Notes under the pieces: model-generated
The model's database searches: none
What the model was told of the DNA's origin: nothing
The model's input: the letters and a program-made list of their open reading frames with translations, nothing else
Source of the DNA: Pseudomonas sp. B6002
GTDB taxonomy: Bacteria > Pseudomonadota > Gammaproteobacteria > Pseudomonadales > Pseudomonadaceae
Length of the DNA stretch: 64,000 nt
Reading direction: 5' to 3'
Assembly: GCF_013385985.1 (NCBI RefSeq)
Contig: NZ_JACAOY010000025.1
Coordinates: 1 to 64,000, forward strand
Program-made: the position numbers and the translations under genes
Shown: positions 9,239 through 18,023 of the stretch, piece after piece
How positions within the stretch are numbered: the first letter of the stretch is position 1
How the letters are laid out: each line of letters starts with the position of its first letter

Positions 9239-9538
9239 ATGATTCACAGTGTGTCTGGTAATCGGGTTCTTGTATGTGTAGATCTGACATATGGACCTTA
9301 TGAAATGGTGGCAGACGCTGAGCCGCTTTGGTTAGAGGCTATCCTTCAAGGACGATTTTATATTCCTTATTGGGTCGTTAAGAAAAAGTCTGAAGAAACC
9401 CCTACGAAGCTGGCTTATCATTTCGGTGTTGCTGCTGATCCAGAAAAATTACAGAAAATTTTAGATATGATTGATTTTGAAAGAAAATCTATCTTTCAAG
9501 GTGGCGGCATTGTATTGCGTTGGCCAGGGAAATGTTAG
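9239..9538 (+). CDS. Immunity-like small protein, paralogue 2
   Basis: A 99-residue protein, with its ATG behind AGGGGGGGCGT. It is a diverged copy of the previous gene: TYGPY, then FYIPYWVVKK, then PEKLQKILDMID line up with TYGPY, YYVSYWIGK and VEKLQAILDLID. It carries an extra C-terminal tail of about 13 residues. Diverged tandem copies of immunity genes are common downstream of polymorphic toxins, where they may protect against variant toxins from rivals. The function is inferred. Confidence 0.6.
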   Translation: MIHSVSGNRVLVCVDLTYGPYEMVADAEPLWLEAILQGRFYIPYWVVKKKSEETPTKLAYHFGVAADPEKLQKILDMIDFERKSIFQGGGIVLRWPGKC

Positions 9539-9556
9539 CAGTTGGGAGCGAAGTCT

Positions 9557-9799
9557 ATGCAGAGAATTAATTGCATCAATGGAAGTGAAGCAGTGATGCT
9601 GCTTATTATCGAGCCCTGGGCTGAAGAATACCTGATTAAGCCTGGAGCGTCAGTTGACATTGTTGGGCAAGGAGGGTGTTTTGAAACGGGATTCGAGGTG
9701 GAGCATGTTGATAAAGGTATGATTGTCTATGGCTGGGAAGGATCTATAGTCTCTGTCTTTTCGAATGGAGAAATAGTTGAGCCTGGTTTTCAACAGTAA
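9557..9799 (+). CDS. Small hypothetical protein of the CDI island
   Basis: An 80-residue protein. The ATG at 9557, behind GGGAGCGAAG, is chosen over the TTG at 9542. It has an acidic beta-rich pattern: LLIIEPWAEEYLIKPG, then VDIVGQGG, then MIVYGWEGSIVSVFSNGEIV. The IEPWAEEY.L.PG string is familiar from small uncharacterised proteins, but I cannot name a family. It starts 18 bases after the preceding gene and closes the AT-rich block, so it may be the last gene of one small operon. Confidence 0.5.
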   Translation: MQRINCINGSEAVMLLIIEPWAEEYLIKPGASVDIVGQGGCFETGFEVEHVDKGMIVYGWEGSIVSVFSNGEIVEPGFQQ

Positions 9800-9954
9800 T
9801 GGGTCATGATAGTTGTCCGGCGCGACTAACTTTCGTGTTCCAAGTGCGCTAGCAATCAGCAAGTTCGGGTTAGAGCGCCTCAGTACTTTTTAAGCACCTG
9901 CGTCCCAGAAGACGTATCACCAGAGGTTTCAACGAGATTTCAGTCGCGCTCTAT

Positions 9955-10854
9955 TCACAGCCCCTCCAACGCCCGCCACAACTTCCTCATCGTCGGATTC
10001 TGATTCTCCACCGCGCAATACGAGCGAATCTCCAACCGCGTACTCCATTCCTCCCCACCAGCCCTTACCAGCACCCCTCGCTCCAGTTCATCCACCACCG
10101 CACTCTGCGGCAACCACGCCACGCCATAGCCCTCGATGGCCATGCGCATCAACAACATCGCCATATCCGCCTCATAACAGCGCTCCAACACAACGGGTGA
10201 CGGCCCATTCTTGATCACGATTTCAGCCACACGCCCCAAAAAAGTCGTCGCGGTATACGCCAAATGCGGCACCGGTTTCCCGGCTGTTCCGGGCAAGCGG
10301 TACAGCGGGCGACCGCGTTTATCCGGAGCACACAACGGGATAAACGCATCATGCCCCAGGGCCAGGCTGCCGAAGCGTTGCGGGTCGAGCAGGATCGGCG
10401 CCAGCGGGTGGTGGTAGACGATCATCAGGTCGCAGCTGCCTTCTTCCAGCGCGATCACCGCGTCATGGATATTCGCGGCCACGACGCGCGCATTGAACTG
10501 TTCGGTCTGGCGCTGGAACTGCGCCAGCCATTTGGGCAGGAAGGTCATCGACAGGCTGTGCCCCGCCGTCACCTGGATCGAGCGCCCGGGCATGCGTTCC
10601 ACTTCGCGCAGGCTGGCGCGCAGGCGCATCAGGCCGGCGAGGGCGTCGCGGCTTTCGGTGCAGAAGGCTTGGCCGGCGGCGGTGAGTTGCACGGGGTAGG
10701 TGCCTCGGTCGACCAGTTCGGCGCCCACCCATTCTTCCAGTGAGCGGATGCGCCGCGACAACGCCGATTGGGTCACGCACCGCACTTCGGCAGCGCGGGA
10801 GAAATTCTTCCACTCAGCGATGGCCAAGAGGTCGTCCAACCATTTGATCTGCAT
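9955..10854 (-). CDS. LysR-family regulator, HypT/YjiE-like subgroup
   Basis: A 299-residue LysR regulator. The N-terminal winged helix contains NFSRAAEVRCVTQSALSRRI and SLEEWVGAELVDR; a periplasmic-binding-like effector domain follows. The opening IKWLDDLLAIAEWKNFSRAAE and the later CAPDKRGRPL and GYGVAWLPQSAV resemble E. coli YjiE/HypT more than classical LysR proteins. It is divergent from the symporter-racemase operon at 11035, with 180 bases between them, and most likely controls it. Effector unknown; an acidic amino acid is plausible from the target genes. Confidence 0.85.
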   Translation of the reverse strand: MQIKWLDDLLAIAEWKNFSRAAEVRCVTQSALSRRIRSLEEWVGAELVDRGTYPVQLTAAGQAFCTESRDALAGLMRLRASLREVERMPGRSIQVTAGHSLSMTFLPKWLAQFQRQTEQFNARVVAANIHDAVIALEEGSCDLMIVYHHPLAPILLDPQRFGSLALGHDAFIPLCAPDKRGRPLYRLPGTAGKPVPHLAYTATTFLGRVAEIVIKNGPSPVVLERCYEADMAMLLMRMAIEGYGVAWLPQSAVVDELERGVLVRAGGEEWSTRLEIRSYCAVENQNPTMRKLWRALEGL

Positions 10855-10911
10855 GCCCGATCTCCAGGGTGTGAGCCTTGAGTGTATGTCGCCGCGCCCA
10901 GGCCAGGCGTG

Positions 10912-10949
10912 GCTTTTCGCTAACTATTCCAAAAGCGCATGGGGTTAGC
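10912..10949. promoter_or_regulatory. Nested inverted repeats in the LysR/symporter intergenic region
   Basis: GCTTTT (10912-10917) pairs with AAAAGC (10931-10936), and GCTAAC (10919-10924) pairs with GTTAGC (10944-10949). These interlocking dyads lie between the divergent LysR gene and the symporter operon, where a LysR regulator normally binds. Binding is inferred. Confidence 0.4.
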
Positions 10950-11034
10950 CGGATTACTCATCATGAGGCCTGTGAGCGGTCCCTAGAATTTCTGCCCATC
11001 ACCCACACAACAAAAACCACATGAGGGCAGCACT

Positions 11035-12297
11035 GTGAAGCACAACAAACTTCCCCGTCGAATTGCAGCCGGCATCGCCTTGGGCGTGCTGGTGGGTTGG
11101 GCGTGTCATCACTATGCAGGGAGCGAGCAGGGCGCCAAGGAGCTGGCCGGGTATTTCTCGATGGTCACCGACATCTTCCTGCGCATGATCAAGATGATCA
11201 TCGCGCCACTGGTCTTCGCCACGTTGGTGGGCGGCATCGCCAGCCTGGGCAGTTCGCGTTCGGTGGGGCGTATCGGCCTGCGTGCGATGCTGTGGTTTGT
11301 GACGGCGTCGCTGGTCTCGTTGCTGCTGGGCATGGGTCTGGTCAACCTGTTCCAGCCCGGTGCGGGGATGAACCTGCAAGTGGTGCAAAACGCGGCGGCG
11401 GCGGTGCCGGTCAATACCGGTGACTTCAGCCTCAAGGCGTTTATCAGCCACGTGTTCCCGCGCAGCATCGCCGAAGCCATGGCCAACAACGAGATCCTGC
11501 AGATCGTGGTGTTTTCGCTGTTCTTCGGCTTTGCCCTGGCGGGTGTGAAGCGCGCCGGTTACACGCGCATCACCGACACCGTGGATGAGCTGGCCAAGGT
11601 GATGTTCAAGATCACCGACTACGTGATGGCCTTCGCGCCGATCGGTGTGTTCGCGGCGATTGCGTCGGCGATCACCACCAATGGCCTGGGCTTGCTCGCC
11701 GATTACGCCAAGCTTATCGCTGAGTTCTACTTGGGGATCGTCCTGTTGTGGGGGCTGCTGTTCACGGCCGGCTATTTGTTCCTCGGGCGCTCGGTGTTCA
11801 CTCTCGGCAAGCTGATCCGCGAGCCCATCCTCTTGGCGTTTTCCACCGCCAGCAGCGAGTCGGCCTACCCCAAAACCATGGAAGCACTGGAGAAATTCGG
11901 CGCCCCCAAGCGCGTGTCCAGCTTCGTGCTGCCGCTGGGCTATTCGTTCAACCTCGACGGCTCGATGATGTACCAGGCCTTCGCGATCATGTTCATCGCC
12001 CAGGCCTACAACATCGACCTGAGTTTCACCCAGCAACTGCTGATCTTGCTCACGCTGATGATCACCAGCAAAGGCATGGCCGGCGTCGCCCGTGCATCGG
12101 TCGTGGTGGTGGCGGCGACCTTGCCGATGTTCAACCTGCCCGAAGCCGGGTTGCTGCTGATCATTGGCATCGACCAGTTCCTCGACATGGCGCGCACCGC
12201 CACCAACGTGGTCGGCAACAGCATCGCCACGGCGGTGGTGGCGCAATCGGAGGCCGAAGAAGAGCCCGTCGAAGCGCCACAGGCGGTGCGCACATGA
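11035..12297 (+). CDS. Dicarboxylate/amino acid:cation symporter (DAACS family)
   Basis: A 420-residue inner-membrane transporter of the GltP/DctA family, normal length. It starts at GTG behind GAGGG. Family marks: FLRMIKMIIAPLVFATLVGG near the N-terminus, the serine-rich loop FSTASSESAYPKTMEAL, and GYSFNLDGSMMYQ, followed by the tip of hairpin 2 (TSKGMAGVARAS) and the DMARTATNVVGNS substrate-site helix. It would import aspartate, glutamate or C4-dicarboxylates with protons or sodium. Its stop overlaps the racemase start by four bases (ATGA), so the pair is translationally coupled. Confidence 0.93.
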   Translation: MKHNKLPRRIAAGIALGVLVGWACHHYAGSEQGAKELAGYFSMVTDIFLRMIKMIIAPLVFATLVGGIASLGSSRSVGRIGLRAMLWFVTASLVSLLLGMGLVNLFQPGAGMNLQVVQNAAAAVPVNTGDFSLKAFISHVFPRSIAEAMANNEILQIVVFSLFFGFALAGVKRAGYTRITDTVDELAKVMFKITDYVMAFAPIGVFAAIASAITTNGLGLLADYAKLIAEFYLGIVLLWGLLFTAGYLFLGRSVFTLGKLIREPILLAFSTASSESAYPKTMEALEKFGAPKRVSSFVLPLGYSFNLDGSMMYQAFAIMFIAQAYNIDLSFTQQLLILLTLMITSKGMAGVARASVVVVAATLPMFNLPEAGLLLIIGIDQFLDMARTATNVVGNSIATAVVAQSEAEEEPVEAPQAVRT

Positions 12298-13742
12298 GCA
12301 GTACCCGACGGCTGGGCATCGTCGGCGGCCTGGGCTCGCTGGCCGGGGCAGACCTGTTCTACAAGCTGGTCAAGTCGCGTGCGGTGCTGGAGGACCAGGG
12401 CCGCTATCACTTCCTGTTTGAGCAGCACCCGTTCAAGGACGTGCTGCTGCCGCTGGACCGCAACGCCAGCATGACCTCACGCAAGTTCTATGTGTTCCAG
12501 GTGTGCAAGACCTTTGAAAACAGCGAAGTGGACGCGGTGCTGCTGCCGTGTTTCGCCAGCCAGACCTTTCGCGAGGAGATCCAGCAGGAGCTGGGCGTCC
12601 CCGTGCTCGACATGATGCAAGCATTGGTCCGGCACATCACCCGCAGCGTTACGCCTGGCACGCGCCTGGGCGTGATTGCGTCGGACTTCGTGCGCCACTG
12701 CGGCCTGTTTGAAAGACACCTCGGCCAGCACTTCAACCTGCTGTACCCCGACGCCGAGGCGCAGGCTGCCTTGATGGAAGCGATGTACGGCGTCAACGGC
12801 ATCAAGGACGGCCACCTCGACGGCGTACCGCTGGAGGGCGTGTACCAGGCCTGCCTGTCCCTGCAAGAGCAGGGCGCCACGCTGATCGTGCCGGGCATGA
12901 CCGAGCTGTCACTGGTCTGCGGCGACTTGCAGCGGCGCGGCATCAGCGCACTCGACATCAACCAGCTCTACGCCGACTTCGCCACCCAGGCCGACGGCCC
13001 GGCCCGCCAAGCGCCGTTCAAGCTGGGCATCGTCGGCGGCGTGGGCCCGGCCGCCACCGTGGACTTCATGGGCAAGGTGGTCGCCCACACGCCGGCCGGC
13101 AAAGACCAGGACCATATCAAGATGGTGGTCGAGCAAAACCCGCAGATTCCCGATCGCACCGCCAACCTGCTACGTGATGAAACCGACCCGACCCTGGCGC
13201 TGTACGCCACCTGCAAACGCCTGGAAAGCGCCGGCGCCCAGGCCATTGCTATTCCGTGCAACACCGCCCATGCGTTTGTCGAGCGCCTCCAGCCGCACCT
13301 GCGCGTGCCCATCGTCAACATGCTCAGCGAGACCGTGGAGTGGATCGCGCAGCACTACGGCAGCGGCCAGGCCGTCGGGCTGCTGGCCACCTCCGGCACG
13401 GTGCAAAGCCAGGTCTATCACCACGCGGCGCGGCGTGTGGGGTTGCAGCTAATCACGCCGGGCTTTGACTACCAGGCGCTGGTCATGGAGGCGATCTACG
13501 GTGAGCGGGGCATCAAGGCGGGGTTTACCGACGGCATCTGCCGCGAGCAATTGCTGCTGGCGGCCGAGCACTTGTGTGAGCAGGGGGCGAAGGTGTTGAT
13601 CCTCGGCTGCACCGAGTTGCCGTTGGTGCTGGCTCACAGCGAGGCTTTCGAGATCAACGGTCACCGCGTGGCGCTGGTGGACCCCACCACGATCCTCGCG
13701 CGCCAGTGCATCCGGCTGTCACAGGTGAGCGTTGCTCGATAG
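12294..13742 (+). CDS. Tandem-domain aspartate/glutamate racemase family protein
   Basis: A 482-residue protein made of two aspartate/glutamate racemase domains in tandem (about 1-235 and 242-482); single-domain relatives are about 230-250 residues. The second domain has both catalytic cysteines, C322 in PCNTAH and C439 in LGCTELP. The first keeps C86 (LLPCFASQ) but has methionine 202 where the second cysteine should be (VPGMTEL), so it is probably not a working racemase. Both open with the GIVGG nucleotide-like turn. The start is the ATG overlapping the symporter stop. The product probably interconverts D- and L-acidic amino acids brought in by the symporter. Confidence 0.9.
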   Translation: MSSTRRLGIVGGLGSLAGADLFYKLVKSRAVLEDQGRYHFLFEQHPFKDVLLPLDRNASMTSRKFYVFQVCKTFENSEVDAVLLPCFASQTFREEIQQELGVPVLDMMQALVRHITRSVTPGTRLGVIASDFVRHCGLFERHLGQHFNLLYPDAEAQAALMEAMYGVNGIKDGHLDGVPLEGVYQACLSLQEQGATLIVPGMTELSLVCGDLQRRGISALDINQLYADFATQADGPARQAPFKLGIVGGVGPAATVDFMGKVVAHTPAGKDQDHIKMVVEQNPQIPDRTANLLRDETDPTLALYATCKRLESAGAQAIAIPCNTAHAFVERLQPHLRVPIVNMLSETVEWIAQHYGSGQAVGLLATSGTVQSQVYHHAARRVGLQLITPGFDYQALVMEAIYGERGIKAGFTDGICREQLLLAAEHLCEQGAKVLILGCTELPLVLAHSEAFEINGHRVALVDPTTILARQCIRLSQVSVAR

Positions 13743-13753
13743 GCGTTGCGTCC

Positions 13754-15025
13754 TTATCCCCGTCGTACAGGCGCTGCCTCTATGACCGGTTGACGTTCAT
13801 GCCCCTCCCACTTGGCAATCACCAACGGCGCCAACGCATTGCCCAGCACGTTCAACGCCGTGGTGGGCATTTCCATCAAGCGGTACACACCGGCGATAAA
13901 CGCAATGCCTTCCAACGGCAGGCCGGCGCTGGCCAGGGTGGCCGAAAGAATCACGAACATGAAGCCCGGCACCCCGGCTGCACCCTTGGAGGTGAGCACC
14001 ATGGTCACCACCAGCAAGGCCTGGTCGCCCAGGCTCAGGTCGATACCGTAGAGCTGCGCGACAAACAACGTGCCGATGCCCAGGAACAACGAGGCACCGT
14101 CCAGGTTGAACGAGTAACCCACCGGCACTACAAAACTCACCAGCGAGGGTGGCACGCCGTAGGTTTCGAGCTTTTTCATCAGCTGTGGCATCACCGCTGC
14201 GGAGCTTGCGGTAGAGAAGGCGAGCGCCAGTTCGTCCTTGATATGGCGCATCAAGGCAAACAGGTTGATCCCGCACAAGCGTGCAATCAGGTTCAGCACC
14301 ACCAGCACAAAAAACACGATGGACACGTAGCTCACCAGGATCAGCTTGGCCAACGGCAACAACGAGCCAAACCCGAAGTTGGCCACGGTCACCGCGATCA
14401 TCCCGAACACGCCAATCGGTGAGTAGGCCATGATCATCGAGGTGACCTTGAACATTGCATCGCTGACCCCACGCAACAGCGCGATGACCGGGTCTTTGCG
14501 TTCGGCGGGCAAGCGCGACACGCCCAGGCCGAACATCACCGCAAAGAACAGCACCGACAACAGGCTGCCCTGGGCCATGGCGCTGATCACGTTGTCGGGG
14601 ATGATCCCGACGATGATCTGGCCCAGGCTATGCCCGGCGCCGCTGCTGGTGGGCAGGCTGATAGTGGCGGCGTGCAGGCTGGAAAGCTCGGTGCCGGCGC
14701 CGGGCTTGAGCAGGTTGCCCAGCACCAGCCCGACGATGATCGCCAGGGTGGTGATGCAGAAGAAATAGCCCAGGGACCTGACCCCGATGCGGCCCAGGGA
14801 TTTGCCGTCACCGTGCCCGGCAATGCCCACCACCATGCAGGAAAACACGATCGGCACGACGATCATCTTCATCAGCTTGATAAATATGTCGCCCGCCGGT
14901 TGCAGCACGTTGTCCACCAGCCATGGGCGGGACTCGGGAAAGCGGTGCAACAGGGCGCCGATGGCGATGCCGGTGAGCAAGCCGATAACGATTTGCCAGA
15001 CCAGCGCGATGCGGGGCGTGTGCAT
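13754..15025 (-). CDS. Dicarboxylate/glutamate:cation symporter (DAACS family)
   Basis: A 423-residue second member of the GltP/DctA family. Marks: FIKLMKMIVVPIVFSCMVVG, FSTASSAAVMPQLMKKL, PVGYSFNLDGASLFL, and MEMPTTALNVLGNALA. The MEMPTTALNV helix differs from the more usual DMARTATNV of the first symporter, suggesting another substrate preference. It is the last gene of a minus-strand unit: the aldolase, the aminotransferase, 93 bases, then this gene. It converges on the racemase gene with 11 bases between stops. The inferred role is uptake of a glutamate-like amino acid processed by the two upstream enzymes. Confidence 0.92.
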   Translation of the reverse strand: MHTPRIALVWQIVIGLLTGIAIGALLHRFPESRPWLVDNVLQPAGDIFIKLMKMIVVPIVFSCMVVGIAGHGDGKSLGRIGVRSLGYFFCITTLAIIVGLVLGNLLKPGAGTELSSLHAATISLPTSSGAGHSLGQIIVGIIPDNVISAMAQGSLLSVLFFAVMFGLGVSRLPAERKDPVIALLRGVSDAMFKVTSMIMAYSPIGVFGMIAVTVANFGFGSLLPLAKLILVSYVSIVFFVLVVLNLIARLCGINLFALMRHIKDELALAFSTASSAAVMPQLMKKLETYGVPPSLVSFVVPVGYSFNLDGASLFLGIGTLFVAQLYGIDLSLGDQALLVVTMVLTSKGAAGVPGFMFVILSATLASAGLPLEGIAFIAGVYRLMEMPTTALNVLGNALAPLVIAKWEGHERQPVIEAAPVRRG

Positions 15026-15118
15026 AGGAATGCCTCATTTGCGATCAATGATTTTTAAGTTGTTGTTCTAGGCAGTCGAAAGGCGGCCGTGGTGGGCCGC
15101 CGGTGCAGCGAGAAGCCG

Positions 15119-16327
15119 TCAGCGCAGGTCGTGGCATGCGTCTTTGAGACGACGGCATCCTTCTTCAATCACGTCCACGGCACTGGCAAACGACAGGCGT
15201 ACATACGGCGACATGCCGTAGGCCGCGCCGCTGACCGTGGCCAGGCCGTAGTCACGCAACAGGTAATCCACCAGTTGCGTGTCGTCCTCCAGGCGGTCGC
15301 CCGCCGGGGTGAGCTTGCCCATCAACGCGCTCACATTGACGAACACGTAGAACGCGCCGTCCGGTGGGGTGCAGCTCACCCCGGGGATGTCCGCCAGTAG
15401 CCCCAGCATGTGCGCGCGACGTTGCTGGTATTGCGCACGCATGTCGGCGATGGGTGCCTGCTCGCCGGCAAAGGCGGCCACCGCAGCGGCCTGGCTCAGG
15501 GAGCTGGGGCAGGTGGTGGTTTGCGACAGCAGCTTGGCAATGGCGCTGATCAACCATGCCGGGCCGGCCCCAAACCCCAGGCGCCAACCGGTCATGGCGT
15601 AGCCCTTGGACGCGCCGTTGACGATCAGCGTGCGCGGCTTGAGGTCGGGCGCCAGGCGCGTCAACGGCACATGCCGGGCGTCGCCGTAGACGAAGTGCTC
15701 GTAGATCTCATCGGCCATGATCAGCACATGGGGATGGCGCCGCAGCACGTCGGCCAGCGCCAGCAGCTCGGCCTCGCTGTACACCGCGCCGCTGGGGTTG
15801 TTGGGGCTGTTGAGGATCACCCACTTGGTGCGCGGGGTGATCGCCTGCTCCAGGGTGTGGGGGGCGAGTTTGAAGCCCAGGCTTTCATCGCCGGGGATGA
15901 TCACCGGCGTGGCATCGTTGAGTCGCGCGATGTCCGGGTAGGACACCCAATACGGCGTGTGCACGATGACTTCGTCGCCACGGTTCAGGGTGGCGGCCAG
16001 CGAGTGATAGATGATGTGCTTGCCGCCGCAGCCGGCCACGACTTCGTCCAGGCCATAGACCAGGCCGTTGTCCCGTGCGAGCTTCAGGCAGATGGCCCGG
16101 CGCAGGGCCAGGGTGCCGGTGGTCGGCGTGTAGTGGGTGTCGCCACTGTGCATCGCCAGGCTGGCCGCTTGCAGGATGTGCGGCGGGGTGTCGAAGTCCG
16201 GCTCGCCCACGGTGAAGTTGACGATGTCACGGCCCTGGGCGCGCAACTCGCTCACCAGGGCATTGGCGGCAACGCTGGGGGAGGGCGCAATGCCCAGGAC
16301 ACGGTCGGAAAGAAATGCAGTGCTCAT
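15119..16327 (-). CDS. PLP-dependent class I/II aminotransferase
   Basis: A 402-residue fold-type I aminotransferase of the aspartate/aromatic group. The PLP lysine is K241 in NGASKGYAMTGWRLG. The aspartate contacting the PLP ring nitrogen is D206 in MADEIYE, NSPNNPSG (173-180) is the usual loop, and a C-terminal YVRLSF arginine binds the substrate carboxylate. The ATG follows AGGACACCCTG. It starts 11 bases after the RraA-like gene, so the two are co-transcribed. Substrate unknown; the symporter downstream and aldolase upstream suggest a glutamate-type amino acid converted to a 2-oxo acid. Confidence 0.93.
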   Translation of the reverse strand: MSTAFLSDRVLGIAPSPSVAANALVSELRAQGRDIVNFTVGEPDFDTPPHILQAASLAMHSGDTHYTPTTGTLALRRAICLKLARDNGLVYGLDEVVAGCGGKHIIYHSLAATLNRGDEVIVHTPYWVSYPDIARLNDATPVIIPGDESLGFKLAPHTLEQAITPRTKWVILNSPNNPSGAVYSEAELLALADVLRRHPHVLIMADEIYEHFVYGDARHVPLTRLAPDLKPRTLIVNGASKGYAMTGWRLGFGAGPAWLISAIAKLLSQTTTCPSSLSQAAAVAAFAGEQAPIADMRAQYQQRRAHMLGLLADIPGVSCTPPDGAFYVFVNVSALMGKLTPAGDRLEDDTQLVDYLLRDYGLATVSGAAYGMSPYVRLSFASAVDVIEEGCRRLKDACHDLR

Positions 16328-16338
16328 CAGGGTGTCCT

Positions 16339-17004
16339 TCAGTCCGCCAGGCCAGCGTTGGCCAGCACCTTGTCGATCCAGCTCTGGCGCACCGCGCCGG
16401 TGGCGATTTCGGCCTTCACCGCTTCTTCATGCTCGGCGTGTTGCCCGGCGCGGCGCAGCACTTCGGCGGCATCGGCCTGGGAGAAAGCCACCAGGCCATC
16501 TTCATCGCCCACCAGCAGGTCGCCCGGGTTGATCAGCATGCCGCCGATGGACACCGGCACGTTCACCTCGCCTGGGCCGGTCTTGTAAGGGCCGGTGTGC
16601 ACCACCGCACGGGCGTAGCAGGGCGTGTCGTCGAAGCTGGCGACGTCGCGGATCGCACCGTCGATCACAAACCCGACGCAGCCGCGCTGCTGGGCGTAGA
16701 GCTTGACCAGTTCGCCGATCACCGCGTTGTTGGTGTCGCCCTGGCCGTCCACCACCAGCACGTGGCCGGGTTGCATCATGCTCATGGCTTTGTAGATCAG
16801 CAGGTTGTCGCCGGGGCGGGTCTTTACGGTGATCGCCGTGCCCACCAGCTTGCCGGTGCGGTTGTAGCGCGTCAGGCCACGGGCGCCGATGTGCCGGCCC
16901 AGGTTGTCGCTGATGTGCGGCGTGACCACATGGGCGAACGCCTCCACCAGTTCGGCCGGGGCCATCGGTGCGTTGGGAAGGATGCGGGAACCGGGCAAGG
17001 ACAT
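16339..17004 (-). CDS. RraA-like HMG/CHA aldolase family protein
   Basis: A 221-residue protein of the RraA/MenG-like family. It has the signature GDTNNAVIGEL (89-99) and the active-site pair R119-D120 in VIDGAIRD. The aspartate after the arginine is characteristic of the class II pyruvate aldolases for 4-hydroxy-4-methyl-2-oxoglutarate and 4-carboxy-4-hydroxy-2-oxoadipate; it is absent in RNase E inhibitor RraA. An aldolase is therefore preferred over an RNA-decay regulator. It is the first gene of the operon with an aminotransferase and a symporter, transcribed away from the LysR gene at 17127. GGAG lies just upstream of its ATG. Confidence 0.85.
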   Translation of the reverse strand: MSLPGSRILPNAPMAPAELVEAFAHVVTPHISDNLGRHIGARGLTRYNRTGKLVGTAITVKTRPGDNLLIYKAMSMMQPGHVLVVDGQGDTNNAVIGELVKLYAQQRGCVGFVIDGAIRDVASFDDTPCYARAVVHTGPYKTGPGEVNVPVSIGGMLINPGDLLVGDEDGLVAFSQADAAEVLRRAGQHAEHEEAVKAEIATGAVRQSWIDKVLANAGLAD

Positions 17005-17126
17005 GGCAAATCTCCAGAATCGTTGGATAGCGACGGGCTATGGCCAAATCTTAGGAGCGATGAACGGACAGTTTTAGCGATATTTTATGATGTGTTAGCA
17101 TCGCTTTTTCTCATGAGTTGGCCGGC

Positions 17127-18023
17127 ATGATCACCTTCAAGCAAATCGACGCGCTCTACTGGATTGCCGAACTGGGCAGCTTCGAAGCGGCGGCGAACAA
17201 GCTGAACATGTCGCAGTCGGCAATCTCCAAGCGCATCCAGGAGCTGGAAGAAACCTTCGATGTGGAGATCTTCGACCGCAGCAAGCGCAATGCGCGGCTG
17301 ACTGAAAAGGGCGGCGAATTGCTCGACTACGCCCGCGACCTGCTCAACAGCCGCGACCAGTTGCTCGAACGAGTCAGCGCGCGCAACGTGCTGGTGCGCA
17401 GGTTTCGCCTCGGGGTCACCGAGCTGACCGCGCTGACCTGGCTGCCGGCCCTGGTGGAGGCGCTGCGTCAGGCTTACCCGAAGGTGCAGATCGAACCGTC
17501 GGTGGAACTCAGCAGCGAACTGTTCCGCAAACTGGAAAGCGATCAACTGGACCTGGTGATCGTGCCCGACGCCTACAGCGACTCCCGTTTTCACAGCACC
17601 CCGCTGCAAAGCGTGGACAACGCCTGGATCTGCTCGCCCGGGCTGATCCCTGACGCCGACCCGGTCAGCCTGGAAACCCTGGCCAGCTACACCGTGCTCA
17701 CCCAGGGCTCGCAGTCGGGCACCGGCTTGATCTATGAGCGCTGGATGGCCACCCATAACGTGCAGATGCCGCGCACGCTCACCAGCCACAACCTGTTGGT
17801 GCAGGTGGGCCTGGCGCTGTCGGGGATTGGCGTGAGCTACCTGCCCAAGGCGTGCCTGTCCCATCTGATCGAACAAGGTTCGCTGCGTGCGTTGATCACC
17901 GAACCGGAATTGCCGAGCGTGCGTTATGTGGCGTTGCACCGGGTCGATCGCCAGTTCGGCTTGAACCAGGACGTGGCGCAGATGGCCCAGGCCTGCTGCG
18001 ATTTCTCGCGGTTGTTGCTCTAA
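17127..18023 (+). CDS. LysR-family regulator (paralogue A), divergent from the aldolase operon
   Basis: A 298-residue LysR regulator; the ATG at 17127 is preferred to a TTG nine bases earlier. The HTH is SFEAAANKLNMSQSAISKRIQ. The effector domain begins LGVTELTALTWLPALVEAL and has YPKVQIEPSVELS; the same string recurs, slightly changed, in the LysR gene at 18910-19815. It is divergent from the RraA-like/aminotransferase/symporter operon with 122 bases between, so it is the likely regulator of that operon. It meets the next LysR gene tail to tail with a 4-base overlap. Confidence 0.9.
   Translation: MITFKQIDALYWIAELGSFEAAANKLNMSQSAISKRIQELEETFDVEIFDRSKRNARLTEKGGELLDYARDLLNSRDQLLERVSARNVLVRRFRLGVTELTALTWLPALVEALRQAYPKVQIEPSVELSSELFRKLESDQLDLVIVPDAYSDSRFHSTPLQSVDNAWICSPGLIPDADPVSLETLASYTVLTQGSQSGTGLIYERWMATHNVQMPRTLTSHNLLVQVGLALSGIGVSYLPKACLSHLIEQGSLRALITEPELPSVRYVALHRVDRQFGLNQDVAQMAQACCDFSRLLL

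Noticed and set aside
9860..9882. A D-arm-like string (GGTTAGAGCGCC) near the end of the CDI tail, possibly a second tRNA fragment
   Set aside because: Only about twelve bases match and no anticodon or T arm follows, so chance cannot be excluded.
11748..12293. In-frame upstream extension of the racemase gene within the symporter
   Set aside because: The sequence is a GC-rich shadow with no homology; the ATG overlapping the symporter stop gives the complete racemase domain.
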